NCBI RefSeq assembly: GCF_003958645.1
Contig: NZ_RXLO01000001.1
Location: forward strand, 434,001-498,000
DNA: 64,000 nucleotides
Source: Chitinophaga rhizosphaerae
GTDB taxonomy: Bacteria; Bacteroidota; Bacteroidia; Chitinophagales; Chitinophagaceae
Direction of reading: 5' to 3'
Made by a program: the position numbers and the translations under genes. Below are positions 38,201 through 44,319 of the stretch, piece after piece. Under the pieces are notes generated by a model. That model worked only from the letters and a program-made list of their open reading frames with translations. It searched no databases and was not told the origin of the DNA. Numbering within the stretch: position 1 is the first letter of the stretch; each line of letters begins with the position of its first letter.

Positions 38201-40323
38201 GCACCGTTCGCGGCACCTACGATTTCCCAGGTTACGGTATACGGTGTTTTGCCGGCGGGAGTACCACCGGTATTGCGTATGCGGTAAGTTGTGGTCACCG
38301 GATTGGTACACTGCGCGTTCACGTTCTGGATGTTGGCCACGGGGTTCTTTACCGACGAGATCTTTATCGTATCCGTCCGTAAACACTGCCCGTTCCGCAC
38401 TTCGAGGTATGGCTTGATGGAATCGCCGTCCAGGGGAGGCGCCGTCACGTTGATAGATGGCGTGATGGAGTTGCTCGGCATCCAGCGGAGCTTGTATCCG
38501 GCATTGGCCGCTCCTGCGTCCAGCGTTACAGACGAGCCTGCGCAGACAACCGTGTCCGGCCCCAGGTTCACTACCGGCGGCTCGTCCACATATATGGTTA
38601 CGGTATCGCGCCGCGTACAATAACGCGGAACACTGCCCACCATACCAAAATAGGCCGTACCGGCCACGATGTAGGTGGAAGTTACGTCTGGCTGGATGAG
38701 GATCTTGTCTTTCGGTTGCGGTCCCGACGGCCAGGGCATAATATAGTTACCGGTGAAATCGAACTGCTCGTAACCGTTAGGGTTGGCAGAAGATTCCAGC
38801 GGCACCGCCGTCAACACCAGCGATTCGCCTTTACACAGCGAATCCTTCGGCACAACGATATCCGGTAGTGGTATGACGCCGATCAATACGGGCGACGATG
38901 GCGTATAACATTTCGATCCCGGAACATTGTTCCCGTTTTCGATCACCATCAATCGATAATAAAAATCCACATTGGGTTCTGTGAGGAGCCCTTCGGGGAT
39001 GGTGAGCACGGCCGTGTTCACACCGGTATAGCCTGATGCGGCGGTGATAGGCGTCCATGTACCGGTCAGGCCACGGCGTACTTCCCAATGATAAACAGGA
39101 TTGTCGAAATAATCGATCGGGTCGATGGTGGCTTTAACAGTAAGGCCTGCGCCCGGGCAAATATAATCCGATGTACCAACGCCGTCGATATAGGTAAAGA
39201 TCTTGGGCGCGCAGAATTCGAATTTGATGTCGTCCACCGCAATGTCGTTACCACAACCGCCGTCATTATTGTTCTTGATCTCAACCGTTACATCCTCCAC
39301 GCCAGGTGGCAATGTCACGGTACCCCCGAATTGCTGCCAGCCGGTCAACCGCTGATCGCCCGCATCAAGGCGGCGGAGGTCCATGGACACATCGCCTGTA
39401 TAAAACTGGCCGATGATCGCATTTGTGGCTTTGTTCCTGATGATGAAAGTCACACCGGCATATTGGTAAGGACTTCCATAGCCGGCACAGACACTTGACA
39501 GCACCTGGTGGGAGTTAAGGTTGATAAACCAGGCCGAGAAATTATATTTCGCACCAGGGCAGAGCGCGTTCACTTCTCTCTTATAGAAAGTTTTAGGCTG
39601 TTCCGAGGAGTTGGCGATCAGCATGCCACCATAGCCATTATTGGTATGATCGTCCACATTGTCCCACTCCGCCCGGCCGCCGCGTATCGAATTGTAATAA
39701 ACAGTATACCAGTCGTCGGCGAGGGGCCATCCATTACTGGTGTTACCTGCAACGTATGGGTTGGAGTTATAATTATAATCGATCGTACCGGAAGTAACAG
39801 GCCGGCGAGGACCGCCCGCCGTGAAAGTCCCGAAGTCTTCTTCGAAGTTCGTATCGGGCGCAAAGTCGCCGAGGCACTTGGTGATAGGGCAATCCGACAC
39901 AGAAATGTTCTGCTGGACCTCCCGCACATAATTGGTCCCATTATATCTTCTATATAATGTAGCCCGGATCGTGTAAGTGCCAACCTCTTTCATGTCGAGC
40001 AAGATGGATTGGCCGGGATTGATCTGTCTTGAACCGTATGTGACCTGGCTGTTTACCCATAAAATCGGACTGGGCCTTCCCATGGAAGCCCGGTATACGA
40101 AGACCGAGCCGGAGGGCAGCGTAATTGTCCATTTGACGCTGTCCGGGCTGCGCGTGCTTCTGAAGAATACGTGGATCGCCGCGTATTTGTCCAGACAGAC
40201 GTTCTCGGGAGCATTCATCCAGGAGTCAAAGTCATCGTTATAGACCCTTGGTAAGCTGGTTTGGGCCAGTGTCATCCCGGCGGCGGACATTAATATAACA
40301 AGCAGTAGTAAAATTCGTCTCAT
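23293..40323 (-). CDS. Giant HYR-repeat adhesin with T9SS type B sorting domain
   Basis: About 5,676 residues from ATG 40323 (MRRILLLLVI); a TTG at 40335 would add four residues. Signal peptide (1-21, ending MTLAQ). An N-terminal ~320-residue region ends in a jelly-roll/MAM-like domain (VEIKNNNDGGCGNDIAVDDI). Ig/PKD-like domains follow (about 340-1300, with motifs like GPDTVVCAGSSVTLDAG). About 45 HYR-like repeats then run from about 1300 to 5145, each with four conserved Cys (VNC, DNC, GC, DLC). More Ig-like modules come next. The C-terminal ~95 residues are a CHU_C domain (VPNAFSPNGDGKNDLF, IFNRWGEMVF) that directs secretion and surface attachment by the type IX system. Likely a cell-surface adhesin in gliding, aggregation or substrate attachment (inference). 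It is a single-gene unit. Confidence 0.92.
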   Translation of the reverse strand: MRRILLLLVILMSAAGMTLAQTSLPRVYNDDFDSWMNAPENVCLDKYAAIHVFFRSTRSPDSVKWTITLPSGSVFVYRASMGRPSPILWVNSQVTYGSRQINPGQSILLDMKEVGTYTIRATLYRRYNGTNYVREVQQNISVSDCPITKCLGDFAPDTNFEEDFGTFTAGGPRRPVTSGTIDYNYNSNPYVAGNTSNGWPLADDWYTVYYNSIRGGRAEWDNVDDHTNNGYGGMLIANSSEQPKTFYKREVNALCPGAKYNFSAWFINLNSHQVLSSVCAGYGSPYQYAGVTFIIRNKATNAIIGQFYTGDVSMDLRRLDAGDQRLTGWQQFGGTVTLPPGVEDVTVEIKNNNDGGCGNDIAVDDIKFEFCAPKIFTYIDGVGTSDYICPGAGLTVKATIDPIDYFDNPVYHWEVRRGLTGTWTPITAASGYTGVNTAVLTIPEGLLTEPNVDFYYRLMVIENGNNVPGSKCYTPSSPVLIGVIPLPDIVVPKDSLCKGESLVLTAVPLESSANPNGYEQFDFTGNYIMPWPSGPQPKDKILIQPDVTSTYIVAGTAYFGMVGSVPRYCTRRDTVTIYVDEPPVVNLGPDTVVCAGSSVTLDAGAANAGYKLRWMPSNSITPSINVTAPPLDGDSIKPYLEVRNGQCLRTDTIKISSVKNPVANIQNVNAQCTNPVTTTYRIRNTGGTPAGKTPYTVTWEIVGAANGASLTIPASATNERDLINMPPNVPVRVRLTISSDLADCKTVSEREFITYTRPTATVTETDMSQCSRTFTMTAQPLTDTSLIGTWEPDILPAPFTIPASEVNNPNAVITYNGAAGTSAVVNWVVRKRNGNAKSCPPVTIPVTLRYFNGPTVTIPSAIDVCKATPFTFPLTYTATNAPSRYDLEAIAPIMPGFVDIKDMPLPSTTGGTITVTYPSAAAPGTYRFRMTVRKPVGTTNDTCFDAKEFDVVLNTPSTTPTIGVTDGSICVGETVTLSIASGTIGSNSEWVWYRGDCATGVEIGRNVTSINVSPTATTTYSVHAIGSTTCGNSACVSTTVTVFQQPVKPNAGPDQEKCNDELFQLAASAPGVAGAVGTWTANPASVVFSDIHSPTSTARVFVGTTAMLIWTVTNGDCAAVSDTVLLTNLNEINQNIIREDQVICPNTVPAQIYDVGHPSSGTGTFTYSWQSSTTSATAGFTTIPGAAATGEYYQPGALTVTTWFRRIVNSGACTDTSAPVKITVSTNPPTVVTTPPNLSRECDKTLDYTTLFGTPTFQHPLGLALTITHADVTVNNTCGMTITRTWTAEDPCGLKVTTSQTITVTDTMKPVLQFPNGHVPVDTTVSCSAVPAAITASATDNCTADAAVTVTVNTVLDASFTGTCVNNYVLIRTWTAKDNCNNELIHTQRITVVDTSKPTMTWSPVLADTLNANCNAIPAAVTPTVSDNCLPAGVTVRLDYTQDTIRTGVANSCQNTYWLKRTWTATDACGNKSERIQIVKVVDNVPPTIIWSGAAPADVTVNCDNIPAAINPTATDNCASVNAITIRRDSVITRVAGDCVSKYTIRRNWTVTDLCGNASTHSQLITVQDTTRPALVWAGTRPANITVNCDNIPGAVMPTATDNCTPANAITIRRDSVVTRPTSGCTSNYTIRRIWTATDLCSNSTTWEQLITVQDTTRPALVWTGAAPANVTVNCDNIPGAVMPTATDNCTPANAITIRRDSVITRDPADCISKYTIRRIWTATDLCSNSTTWEQLITVQDTTRPALVWAGTRPANVTVNCDNIPGAVMPTATDNCTPANAITIRRDSVVTRPTSGCTSNYTIRRIWTATDLCSNSTTWEQLITVQDTTRPTLVWTGAAPVNVTVNCDNIPGAVMPTATDNCTAANAITIRRDSVVTRPTSGCTSNYTIRRIWTATDLCSNSTTWEQLITVQDTTRPTLVWAGTRPANITVNCDNIPGAVMPTATDNCTAANAITIRRDSVVTRPTSGCTSNYTIRRIWTATDLCSNSTTWEQLITVQDTTRPALVWAGTRPANITVNCDNIPGAVMPTATDNCTPANAITIRRDSVVTRPTSGCTSNYTIRRIWTATDLCSNSTTWEQLITVQDTTRPALVWAGPRPANITVNCDNIPGAVMPTANDNCTPANAITIRRDSVIIRDPADCISKYTIRRIWTATDLCSNSTTWEQLITVQDTTRPTLVWTGAAPANITVNCDNIPGAVMPTATDNCTPANAITIRRDSVVTRPTSGCTSNYTIRRIWTATDLCSNSTTWEQLITVQDTTRPTLVWAGTRPANITVNCDNIPGAVMPTATDNCTPANAITIRRDSVVTRPTSGCTSNYTIRRIWTATDLCNNSTTWEQLITVQDTTRPTMVWATTAPANVTVNCDNIPGAVMPTANDNCTPANAITIRRDSVITRNPADCISKYTIRRIWTATDLCGNVARYEQLITVQDTTRPVLAFANGAPRDTTVNCDAVPATVTAAATDNCTPANQVTITIRLDTLRTGSTCISNYQIRRTWIATDLCGNTDTHIQLITVQDTTLPRLVWATTAPANITVNCDNIPGAAMPTATDNCTPANAISIRRDSVVTRPTSGCTSNYTIRRIWTATDLCGNAISHEQLITVRDTTRPTLVWAGTRPANVTVNCDNIPAAVMPTATDNCTPANAITIRRDSVVTRPTTGCTSNYTIRRIWTATDLCNNSTSWEQLITVQDTTRPALVWAGPRPANITVNCDNIPGAVMPTATDNCTPANAITIRRDSVVTRPTSGCTSNYTIRRIWTATDLCSNSTTWEQLITVQDTTRPTLVWAGTRPANITVNCDNIPGAVMPTATDNCTPANAITIRRDSVVTRPTSGCTSNYTIRRIWTATDLCNNSTTWEQLITVQDTTRPTMVWAGTRPANVTVNCDNIPGAVMPTANDNCTPANAITIRRDSVITRNPADCISKYTIRRIWTATDLCGNVARYEQLITVQDTTRPVLAFANGAPRDTTVNCDAVPATVTATATDNCTPANQVTITIRLDTLRTGSTCISNYQIRRTWIATDLCGNTDTHIQMVTVRDTTRPALVWTGARPANITVNCDNIPGAVMPNATDNCTPGNRITIRRDSVVTRPTSGCTSNYTIRRIWTATDLCGNAISHEQLITVRDTTRPMLVWAGTRPANVTVNCDNIPAAVMPAATDNCTPANQITIRRDSVVTRPTSGCTSNYTIRRIWTATDLCNNSTSWEQLITVQDTTRPALVWAGPRPANITVNCDNIPGAVMPTATDNCTPANAITIRRDSVVTRPTSGCTSNYTIRRIWTATDLCSNSTTWEQLITVQDTTRPTLVWAGTRPANITVNCDNIPGAVMPTATDNCTPANAITIRRDSVVTRPTSGCTSNYTIRRIWTATDLCNNSTTWEQLITVQDTTRPTMVWATTAPANVTVNCDNIPGAVMPTANDNCTPANAITIRRDSVITRNPADCISKYTIRRIWTATDLCGNVARYEQLITVQDTTRPGFVWNGPAPANITVNCDAIPARAIPLATDNCTPANQIVLVYDSTIIRTPGACASSYQIMRRWTITDRCGNMNMHQQLVTVQDTTRPNIVWNGARPANITVNCDAIPAAVMPAATDNCTPANAITIRRDSVITRVSGMCVSNYTIRRIWTVTDGCGNASTHEQLITVQDTTRPTLVWTGARPANVTVNCDNIPGAMMPAATDNCTPGNQITIRRDSVITRAPGACISSYTIRRIWTATDLCNNSTSWEQLITVQDTTMPKFTWTGGLPADMTANCDALPARPVPTVSDNCTPANQITLVMDSVITRAPGACVSNYTIRRTWTATDLCGNVATHVQTVTVRDTTRPVLVWTGARPANVTVNCDAIPAAATAMATDNCTPVNQIDMDYRQDTVRASNACVNNYQLRRTWTATDLCGNVISHVQTVTVQDTTKPVMVWASRPANVTVNCDAVPAAVMPAATDNCTPGNMVTIELKTDTLRANSACINNYQLRRTWTATDLCGNFSTHVQLVTVQDTTNPVFSFPNGQPVDATVSCDAIPATPVVNATDNCSMGNQVTVSLKVDTIRTSGACANNYRLRRTWTATDLCGNSATFVQTLTVEDRTAPVFTMPAPADVTVNCDEIPAQPDLTAIDNCSPAGKVTVLKNENRNPIPGACANNYLLIRTWTAIDECRNAQTVTQTITVVDTKAPVFTSAAPADTTVDCDKVPAAPNMNATDNCSTGNNVTVRFSETRRDIPGACINHYELIRTWTATDECGNFNTVSQTVTVQDTTAPVFTSPAPANATVACDKVPAQPDLSATDNCAGNVAVVKNEQRIDSTCANTYRLIRTWTATDVCGNSTTLTQTIIVADRTKPVFTTPIPADTTVNCDAIPARPVITASDNCAGVINVQFEEEHIDIPGACANNYRLLRTWTANDGCGNITKVIQVITVRDTTRPAFMMPTPADTTVNCDAIPVQPDLTATDNCSAASDVTVVKNETRENIAGACANNYRLIRTWTATDACGNARTVRQVVTVQDTTRPVFALPVPMDATVDCNAVPAQPDIAATDNCSAPNRVTIVKNERREDIAGACANNYRLIRTWTATDECGNNAVLTQVITVQDTTRPNFTMPVPADVTVNCDAIPTQPDLSVTDNCTATSAIRIVKSERREDIAGACVNNYRLIRTWTATDECGNARTVTQVLTVQDTTRPTFVGSTPADATVECSAIPVQPNLNVTDNCSASNNVIVVKNERREDIPGACANNYRLIRTWTATDECGNSTTVQQVLTVRDTTAPVFTTPAPADATVECHAIPAQPDLTANDACSGTNVTIVKNERREDIPGACANNYRLIRTWTATDECGNARTVTQVLTVVDNTKPVFNMPVPANATVECSAIPVQPDLTATDNCSPAANVRIVKYERREDIPGACANNYRLIRTWTATDECGNATTVTQTITVQDTTAPVFTTLPPTDITLSCSEVPSVPVMTATDNCSGNNVRIEYSFSKRPLSTRCADNYRLTRTWKAIDECGNVAIATQVITVMDTTKPTFTMAVPADTTVMCDNLPAPVSINATDNCTPSGGVTVRFRSLRETVPGNCAYRIVNIWTAVDNCGNANEMRQVITVIDTVKPVIAAPPADITLTCGQAIPTDPIALTATDNCSEGFPKQVQYTIDPYTPDLCAGYTITRRWKVTDNCGNAADDVIQQIHVLPCPKPELEAEVFTNCSTNPFITLKTKGDVNRPVYTLVGVTPANAVSVPMTSTNPRFNVNGATSASFVVRDGITGCVSDTVTYTINYLQMPVVNLGSDTSLCGGNGMVLDAGPANFGYQIRWSTGETTQRIRITRAGTYKVTVSNGMCEAADSIEVGVIPMPLIDLKDTTICRGQSVKLDATVEGNATYLWSTGATSPIITVSTQERFWVRVTKLGCITIDTVNVTVNPPPDVTLSRDTSICPGQSVILTVNTNAGRIQWVTGETSNSIVVSRAGTYQVAVFRDNCVVKEAVRVSERPDMKLELGPDRYMCPGSSILVDARHPDVNVYRWNDGDLNPIKSITQPGTYVLGVLDKYCDRYKTDSIKVSFAGPPTVNLGNDTIICRGRRFMLKANATNASRYLWSTGATTASIEVKEPGTYTVTAFNDCGSSTDEITIDVKDCDSKPEVPNAFSPNGDGKNDLFRPVLRGPMYEYELRIFNRWGEMVFISKDQHQGWDGTYKGRPVDVGTFVWWLTYKRTTFGPAFIIKGDVTVIR
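24890..36430 (-). repeat. Tandem array of about 45 HYR-like coding repeats
   Basis: Units of 82-86 codons begin with a D-T-T-R/K-P motif and contain VNCDxIP, ATDNC and a WTATDxCGN-like segment. Twenty-two central units (about 29,945-35,635) are exactly 86 codons (258 bp) and nearly identical. The three N-terminal units and about 20 C-terminal units are divergent, with the last dozen mostly 249-252 bp. All units keep the reading frame. This is the pattern of an adhesin shaft whose central part is homogenised by recombination. Confidence 0.9.
29945..33041 (-). repeat. Two-copy 1,548-bp higher-order repeat (6 x 258 bp)
   Basis: The rare unit types recur at a fixed distance. The LAFANGAPRDTTVNC unit occurs near 31,235-31,493 and 32,783-33,041. 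The NPADC/CGNVARYEQ unit occurs around 30,017, 31,565 and 33,113, each 1,548 bp apart. The text at 31,311 and 32,859 (AGTTGGAGAT...) matches with only scattered substitutions over hundreds of bases. So a block of six units was duplicated as a whole, and a further partial copy covers the two units preceding it in reading order (about 33,041-33,560). Confidence 0.85.
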
Positions 40324-40778
40324 TGTCGCAAACAATTTTGTGAATGAAATACCGAATCCCCGGCTAATGAGCAGGGGAGCGGAGGTGGTCAGAACCGGAA
40401 GGCCGGTAAGACGACTTGATAATTTGTTTGAAACAATGCGGGACGATGGGTCCGGCGCTGGTTTTCATAGGCGTACAGGATCGATTTCATAGGCTTCGGT
40501 TAAATTCAGTCAATACCGATATGGACAAATTTTAGAAATTCTGAATTTAAAATTAATCATAATATGGTTATATCCAAAAATATAAATTTACCAGTACGTG
40601 TTAAAATTGCAGTTAAGTATGGTTAATAGAGTATTGGCGGATTGACTTTCAAATGATTATTGAAGTGGAAAAAATGTTAACTTTTTTTCAGGTATACCGG
40701 CAATATTTTATTTTTTTTATGCTGCTTGCGCTATTTGTAAAATAAATAACTACCTTTGCAGACCAAATTCGTAGTAAG
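40324..40778. other. AT-rich intergenic region between divergent adhesin and rpmI
   Basis: 455 bp without a gene. The part near rpmI is strongly AT-rich. It must hold the adhesin promoter on the minus strand, but no exact TAnnTTTG is seen there; the nearest is a CAAATTTTA stretch around 40,526, one base too long. A perfect inverted repeat TTGTTT-G-AAACAA lies at 40424-40436, a possible regulator site. The rpmI -7 element is at the right end. Confidence 0.6.
40751..40758 (+). promoter_or_regulatory. rpmI-rplT promoter -7 element
   Basis: TACCTTTG, an exact TAnnTTTG, followed by GCA as in the second tRNA-Arg promoter. It lies 20 bp before the rpmI start. TTG at 40726-40728 is a possible -33 with a long (22-bp) spacer. 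Confidence 0.6.
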
Positions 40779-40976
40779 ATGCCTAAAGTAAAGACTCATA
40801 GCCGTGCGAAGAAGACGTTTACGGTGACCGGCAGCGGAGCGATCAAACGTCCGAAAGCATACAAAAGTCACCTGTTGACCAAAAAGTCAAACAAAAGGAA
40901 ACGTTCTCTCAGAGGAAGTAGCCTGGTAGCAGATGCCAATCTGAACCTGGTAAAGCGTATGCTCGTACTTCGCTAA
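40779..40976 (+). CDS. rpmI: 50S ribosomal protein L35
   Basis: 65 residues, the normal L35 length, very basic, opening MPKVKTHSRAKKTFTVTGSG and containing HLLTKKSNKRKRSLRG. It is a small protein of the large ribosomal subunit. It lies 39 bp before rplT, the usual pair. infC, which often precedes them, is absent here: the pair has its own promoter and the upstream neighbour is the divergent adhesin. Confidence 0.97.
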   Translation: MPKVKTHSRAKKTFTVTGSGAIKRPKAYKSHLLTKKSNKRKRSLRGSSLVADANLNLVKRMLVLR

Positions 40977-41015
40977 CTCATTAATTTTCGTTAAACAAGT
41001 TTTAAAAAGCATAAC

Positions 41016-41360
41016 ATGCCTCGTTCCGTAAACGCAGTTGCGTCCAGAGCCAGAAGAAAGAAGATCCTGAAGCAAGCCAAAGGATTCTACGGTAAACGTA
41101 AAAACGTATATACCGTAGCCAAAAACGTACTGGAGAAAGGGCTCACATATAGCTACGTAGGTCGCAAACTGAAGAAAAGAGAATACCGGACACTGTGGAT
41201 CGCGCGTATCAACGCCGCCGCTCGTGCCGAAGGAATGACCTACTCTCAGCTCATTCACAGACTGACCGAAAAGAATATTGGTCTCAACCGTAAAGTTCTG
41301 GCTGACCTGGCCATGAACGAACCGGAGACTTTCAAATCTCTCGTAGCGTCTGTAAAATAA
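41016..41360 (+). CDS. rplT: 50S ribosomal protein L20
   Basis: 114 residues, the normal length. It starts [20 protein letters not shown] and has the L20 core [19 protein letters not shown] and [20 protein letters not shown]. It binds 23S rRNA early in large-subunit assembly and, in many bacteria, represses its own operon. A terminator follows within 25 bp. Confidence 0.98.
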   Translation: MPRSVNAVASRARRKKILKQAKGFYGKRKNVYTVAKNVLEKGLTYSYVGRKLKKREYRTLWIARINAAARAEGMTYSQLIHRLTEKNIGLNRKVLADLAMNEPETFKSLVASVK

Positions 41361-41384
41361 GTCGATTCAACATCGCTATAAATC

Positions 41385-41413
41385 AACCGGTTACATTGTG
41401 ACCGGTTTTTTTA
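41385..41413 (+). terminator. Terminator of rpmI-rplT
   Basis: AACCGGT (41385-41391) pairs with ACCGGTT (41401-41407) and is followed by a run of T. Confidence 0.85.
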
Positions 41414-41634
41414 TGCCCCTCACTTTCCCCTTCCAGCCCTGCGTTTATCAACCTCCTGCCCCCAATTCACTCCCCCATACACCTACGCCTTCCGTAGACG
41501 GCGGCAAAATATGCCCAATCCGGGACCCGCCATGAACAGCTAAGTTTTCGGCAGAACCGCACCCCGCGAAGTCAGGCTTTGACACCCCTGCTCAATACCA
41601 GGCACATTTTCGGTGACAACAAAACTTAACCCTT
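41414..41634. other. Intergenic stretch, nothing recognised
   Basis: About 220 bp between the convergent rplT and ispE terminators. It has no plausible ORF, no promoter consensus, no tRNA and no repeat that I can recognise. Confidence 0.5.
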
Positions 41635-41669
41635 TCTAAAACAAAAATCGGTTACCAATAGTAACCGAT
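41635..41669 (-). terminator. Terminator downstream of ispE
   Basis: ATCGGTTAC (41647-41655) and GTAACCGAT (41661-41669) form a perfect 9-bp stem. On the minus strand it is followed by TTTTGTTTT, so it serves the nuclease-ispE unit, about 60 bp past its stop. Confidence 0.85.
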
Positions 41670-41729
41670 CAACATCTTTCCTTTTTCAAGCCTTATGAGA
41701 TTTTTTACAAGTATTTCCGGAACACCTTA

Positions 41730-42536
41730 TCATCCCCTAAAAACAGTATACCCTTCCTTCCATTTCAAATCCGGTACTTTTCCCGCTTCATAGATCCCGT
41801 ACACCGCCGATCCACTGCCGCTCATACTCGCATAAACCGCCCCTGCGTCGTACATCCGGTCGCGTATCGCAGCGATCTCCGGATGTTTCGTAAAGACCGG
41901 CGCCTCAAAATCATTCGTCAAACGGCCTTTCCAGCTTTTTACGTCTTTCCAGTCTATGGCCGACAACGGGATTTCCGGCGCGCCCGGGTGCAATTGCCCG
42001 AACGCCCAACCCGTGTTCACATGAACACCGGGATGCACCAGTAAAAATGAATACCCCGAAAGGTCTACCTGGAAAGGCGAAAGGACCTCGCCGCGCCCTT
42101 GCCCCAGGCTGGCCCGGTTGCGGATGAAAAACGGGCAATCGCTCCCCAGCCGTGCGGCATAGCCCATCAGCCGGGCCTCGTCCAGCCCCAGGTTGTATTT
42201 CGTATTCAGTAAAGTCAGGGTAAATGCGCCGTCTGCCGATCCACCGCCCAACCCCGCGCCGGTAGGGATCACTTTATGCAAATGAATATGCACCGCGGGC
42301 AATTCGGGAAAATCGGCCTTCAGCAGCTGGTAAGCCCGCATGCAAAGATTATCCGCCGCATCTCCGGGAATGGCGATCCCCGACTGACTGAAAGCCAGTG
42401 CAGGCGCGGTAATTATCTCCAGCGCATCGCGGACGGGCAGGGGATAAAACACGGTTTCCAGGTCATGAAAACCATCGTCCCGCTTCCGCAGGATGTGCAG
42501 GCCCAGGTTGATCTTGCAATTGGGAAAAACGATCAC
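41730..42536 (-). CDS. ispE: 4-diphosphocytidyl-2-C-methyl-D-erythritol kinase
   Basis: 268 residues. IspE phosphorylates CDP-methylerythritol in the MEP isoprenoid pathway. The start MIVFPNCKINLGLHIL, with the conserved Lys and Asn, and the GHMP-kinase ATP loop IPTGAGLGGGSADGAF are clear. The LGSDCPFFI and SMSGSGSAVYGIY motifs also match the family. It begins 6 bp after the DUF151 nuclease gene, so both are one unit. Slightly shorter than the E. coli enzyme (283). Confidence 0.95.
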   Translation of the reverse strand: MIVFPNCKINLGLHILRKRDDGFHDLETVFYPLPVRDALEIITAPALAFSQSGIAIPGDAADNLCMRAYQLLKADFPELPAVHIHLHKVIPTGAGLGGGSADGAFTLTLLNTKYNLGLDEARLMGYAARLGSDCPFFIRNRASLGQGRGEVLSPFQVDLSGYSFLLVHPGVHVNTGWAFGQLHPGAPEIPLSAIDWKDVKSWKGRLTNDFEAPVFTKHPEIAAIRDRMYDAGAVYASMSGSGSAVYGIYEAGKVPDLKWKEGYTVFRG

Positions 42537-42542
42537 TTCCGG

Positions 42543-43142
42543 TTATTTGCTTTTACGGCTGTTGATCTCGTCGCGGATGGCGATGGCGCGGATGTAGTCT
42601 TCCTGCTCCAAAACCTCCTGTAGCAGCGTATTCAGTTCCTCGAGGTTCAGGGCTTTCAGATCGTCTTCGGTGCCTTTTTCATGCTCTGAAATGGAAGGCG
42701 TGCCGGCCGCTTTGGTGGCCTTCTTACCGGGGTCGTCCAGCAAAATGCCGGCGCTGTTGAGAATATTCTCGTAAGTGTAAATGGGGCATCCGAACCGCAC
42801 GGCCAGGGCCAGGGCGTCGGAAGTCCGCGAATCGATTTCGATAGTATCGTCGTTATTGGAGCAAACCAGCTTCGAGTAAAAAATACCTTCCTGGAGATTG
42901 CTGATCACTACTTCATGCAGTTCAACACTAAACGCATTCATGAAGTTCTTCATAAGATCATGGGTCAACGGGCGGCTGGGTTGCATCTTCTCCAACGCCA
43001 CCGCAATAGCTTGCGCTTCAAACCCTCCGATTACGATGGGAAGCCTTCTTAATCCGTTCACTTCTCCAAGTACAACGGCATAAGAATGGGTTTGTGTTAT
43101 ACTGTGCGACAGTGCGACTATTTCCAATTCTATTTTTCTCAT
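42543..43142 (-). CDS. DUF151 bifunctional nuclease-family protein with UVR motif
   Basis: 199 residues. The N-terminal ~140 residues form the DUF151/BFN domain, with motifs LPIVIGGFEAQAIAVALE, RPLTHDLM and DSRTSDALALAVRFGCPIY. The C-terminus has a UVR (UvrB/UvrC-type) helical motif (LEELNTLLQEVLEQEDYIRA). Members of the family include plant bifunctional nucleases; the bacterial role is uncertain, and involvement in nucleic-acid repair is suggested only by the UVR motif. It is upstream of ispE with a 6-bp gap. Confidence 0.9.
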   Translation of the reverse strand: MRKIELEIVALSHSITQTHSYAVVLGEVNGLRRLPIVIGGFEAQAIAVALEKMQPSRPLTHDLMKNFMNAFSVELHEVVISNLQEGIFYSKLVCSNNDDTIEIDSRTSDALALAVRFGCPIYTYENILNSAGILLDDPGKKATKAAGTPSISEHEKGTEDDLKALNLEELNTLLQEVLEQEDYIRAIAIRDEINSRKSK

Positions 43143-43302
43143 ACGGTCATTATGCGTAAGCGCTCACAATTAAACGTGTATAAGACGTGAAGTTAGAAAA
43201 ATATTCGATATAGAAAAAGCGTGACTGCCGCTGTTCGCGCAGGAAGCCGGTTTTATTTTCCGGCTGCGGCTGTACGAACGGGCGGCAGTCAGCACATTAT
43301 CA

Positions 43303-44274
43303 TTAATTCCCTTTATATTTCTTTACAGCTTCGGTCAGCCTGGGCACCACTTCGAACGCGTCTCCCACGATCCCGTAATCGGCCGCTTTGAAGAACGGCG
43401 CTTCGGGGTCTTTGTTGATCACGACGATGGTTTTGCTGCCGTTTACACCCGCCAGGTGCTGGATAGCGCCGGAAATGCCGATGGCGATGTAAAGGTTGGG
43501 ACGTACGGTAAAACCGGTCTGGCCCACGTGCTCATGATGCGGCCTCCAGCCGGCGTCCGCCACCGGGCGGCTGCATGCGGTAGCCGCGCCCAGCGTATGC
43601 GCGAGTTCTTCCACGATCCCCCAGTGCTCGGGGCCTTTGAGGCCTCGGCCGCCGCTCACCACGATCTCGGCCTCCGTCAGCGGCACTTCGCCGCTCACCG
43701 TTTCCACTTTCAGCGTTTTGATCCGGAAATCCGCATCGCTCAAACCCGCCGCGAACGCCTCCACCGAAGCGCTCCCGCTGCCGGGATTCAACGAAAAGGT
43801 ATTCGGCATCACGGATACGATCTTTTTGTCGGTAGTAATATTCACGTTCGCGAAAGCCTTTCCGGAAAACACGTTTTTCTTCACCACGAAGCCCGCCGAA
43901 GTATCCGGCATACCGATGGCACCCGCTACGAAGCCTGCTTTCAACTTGGCCGACAGCTGCGGCGCGATGGAGCGGCCCGCGAAGTTGTGCGAAAACACGA
44001 TCACAGACCCGTTTTCTTTCGCTACGGCTTCCGCCATCACTTTGGTTACCACGCCGGATTCGGGTTCATTCAGCCGCGCATCCACTACATGCAATACTTT
44101 CGACGCGCCGTAATGGCCCAGCGCCGCGAGCTCCGCATTGTCGATTTCCCCAACGGCTACCGCAACCGCCGGAACGCCCAGCTGCTGCGCGATTTGGGCG
44201 CCGTATTGTACGGCTTCGTTCGCTGATTTCTTTACTTTTCCCTGGAATTGATCGGCAAATATGATGACTGACAT
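43303..44274 (-). CDS. etfA: Electron transfer flavoprotein alpha subunit
   Basis: 323 residues. The N-terminal ETF domain ([20 protein letters not shown]) is followed by the FAD-binding domain with [39 protein letters not shown] and [13 protein letters not shown]. With EtfB it carries electrons from acyl-CoA and other flavin dehydrogenases to the quinone pool through ETF-quinone oxidoreductase. It lies 45 bp downstream of etfB in the same unit. Confidence 0.96.
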   Translation of the reverse strand: MSVIIFADQFQGKVKKSANEAVQYGAQIAQQLGVPAVAVAVGEIDNAELAALGHYGASKVLHVVDARLNEPESGVVTKVMAEAVAKENGSVIVFSHNFAGRSIAPQLSAKLKAGFVAGAIGMPDTSAGFVVKKNVFSGKAFANVNITTDKKIVSVMPNTFSLNPGSGSASVEAFAAGLSDADFRIKTLKVETVSGEVPLTEAEIVVSGGRGLKGPEHWGIVEELAHTLGAATACSRPVADAGWRPHHEHVGQTGFTVRPNLYIAIGISGAIQHLAGVNGSKTIVVINKDPEAPFFKAADYGIVGDAFEVVPRLTEAVKKYKGN

Positions 44275-44319
44275 TTTCTACTTTTTTTGTTGGTAATGAA
44301 TGAATGGAAAGGGGAGGCC

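Noticed and set aside
23293-40323. CRISPR-like or non-coding satellite array
   Set aside because: The 258-bp units are contiguous, with no spacers, keep one reading frame and encode conserved Cys patterns, so they are protein-coding repeats.
40779-41360. Missing infC as a sign of rearrangement
   Set aside because: rpmI has its own -7 promoter element, and infC can be elsewhere; the gap alone does not show a rearrangement.
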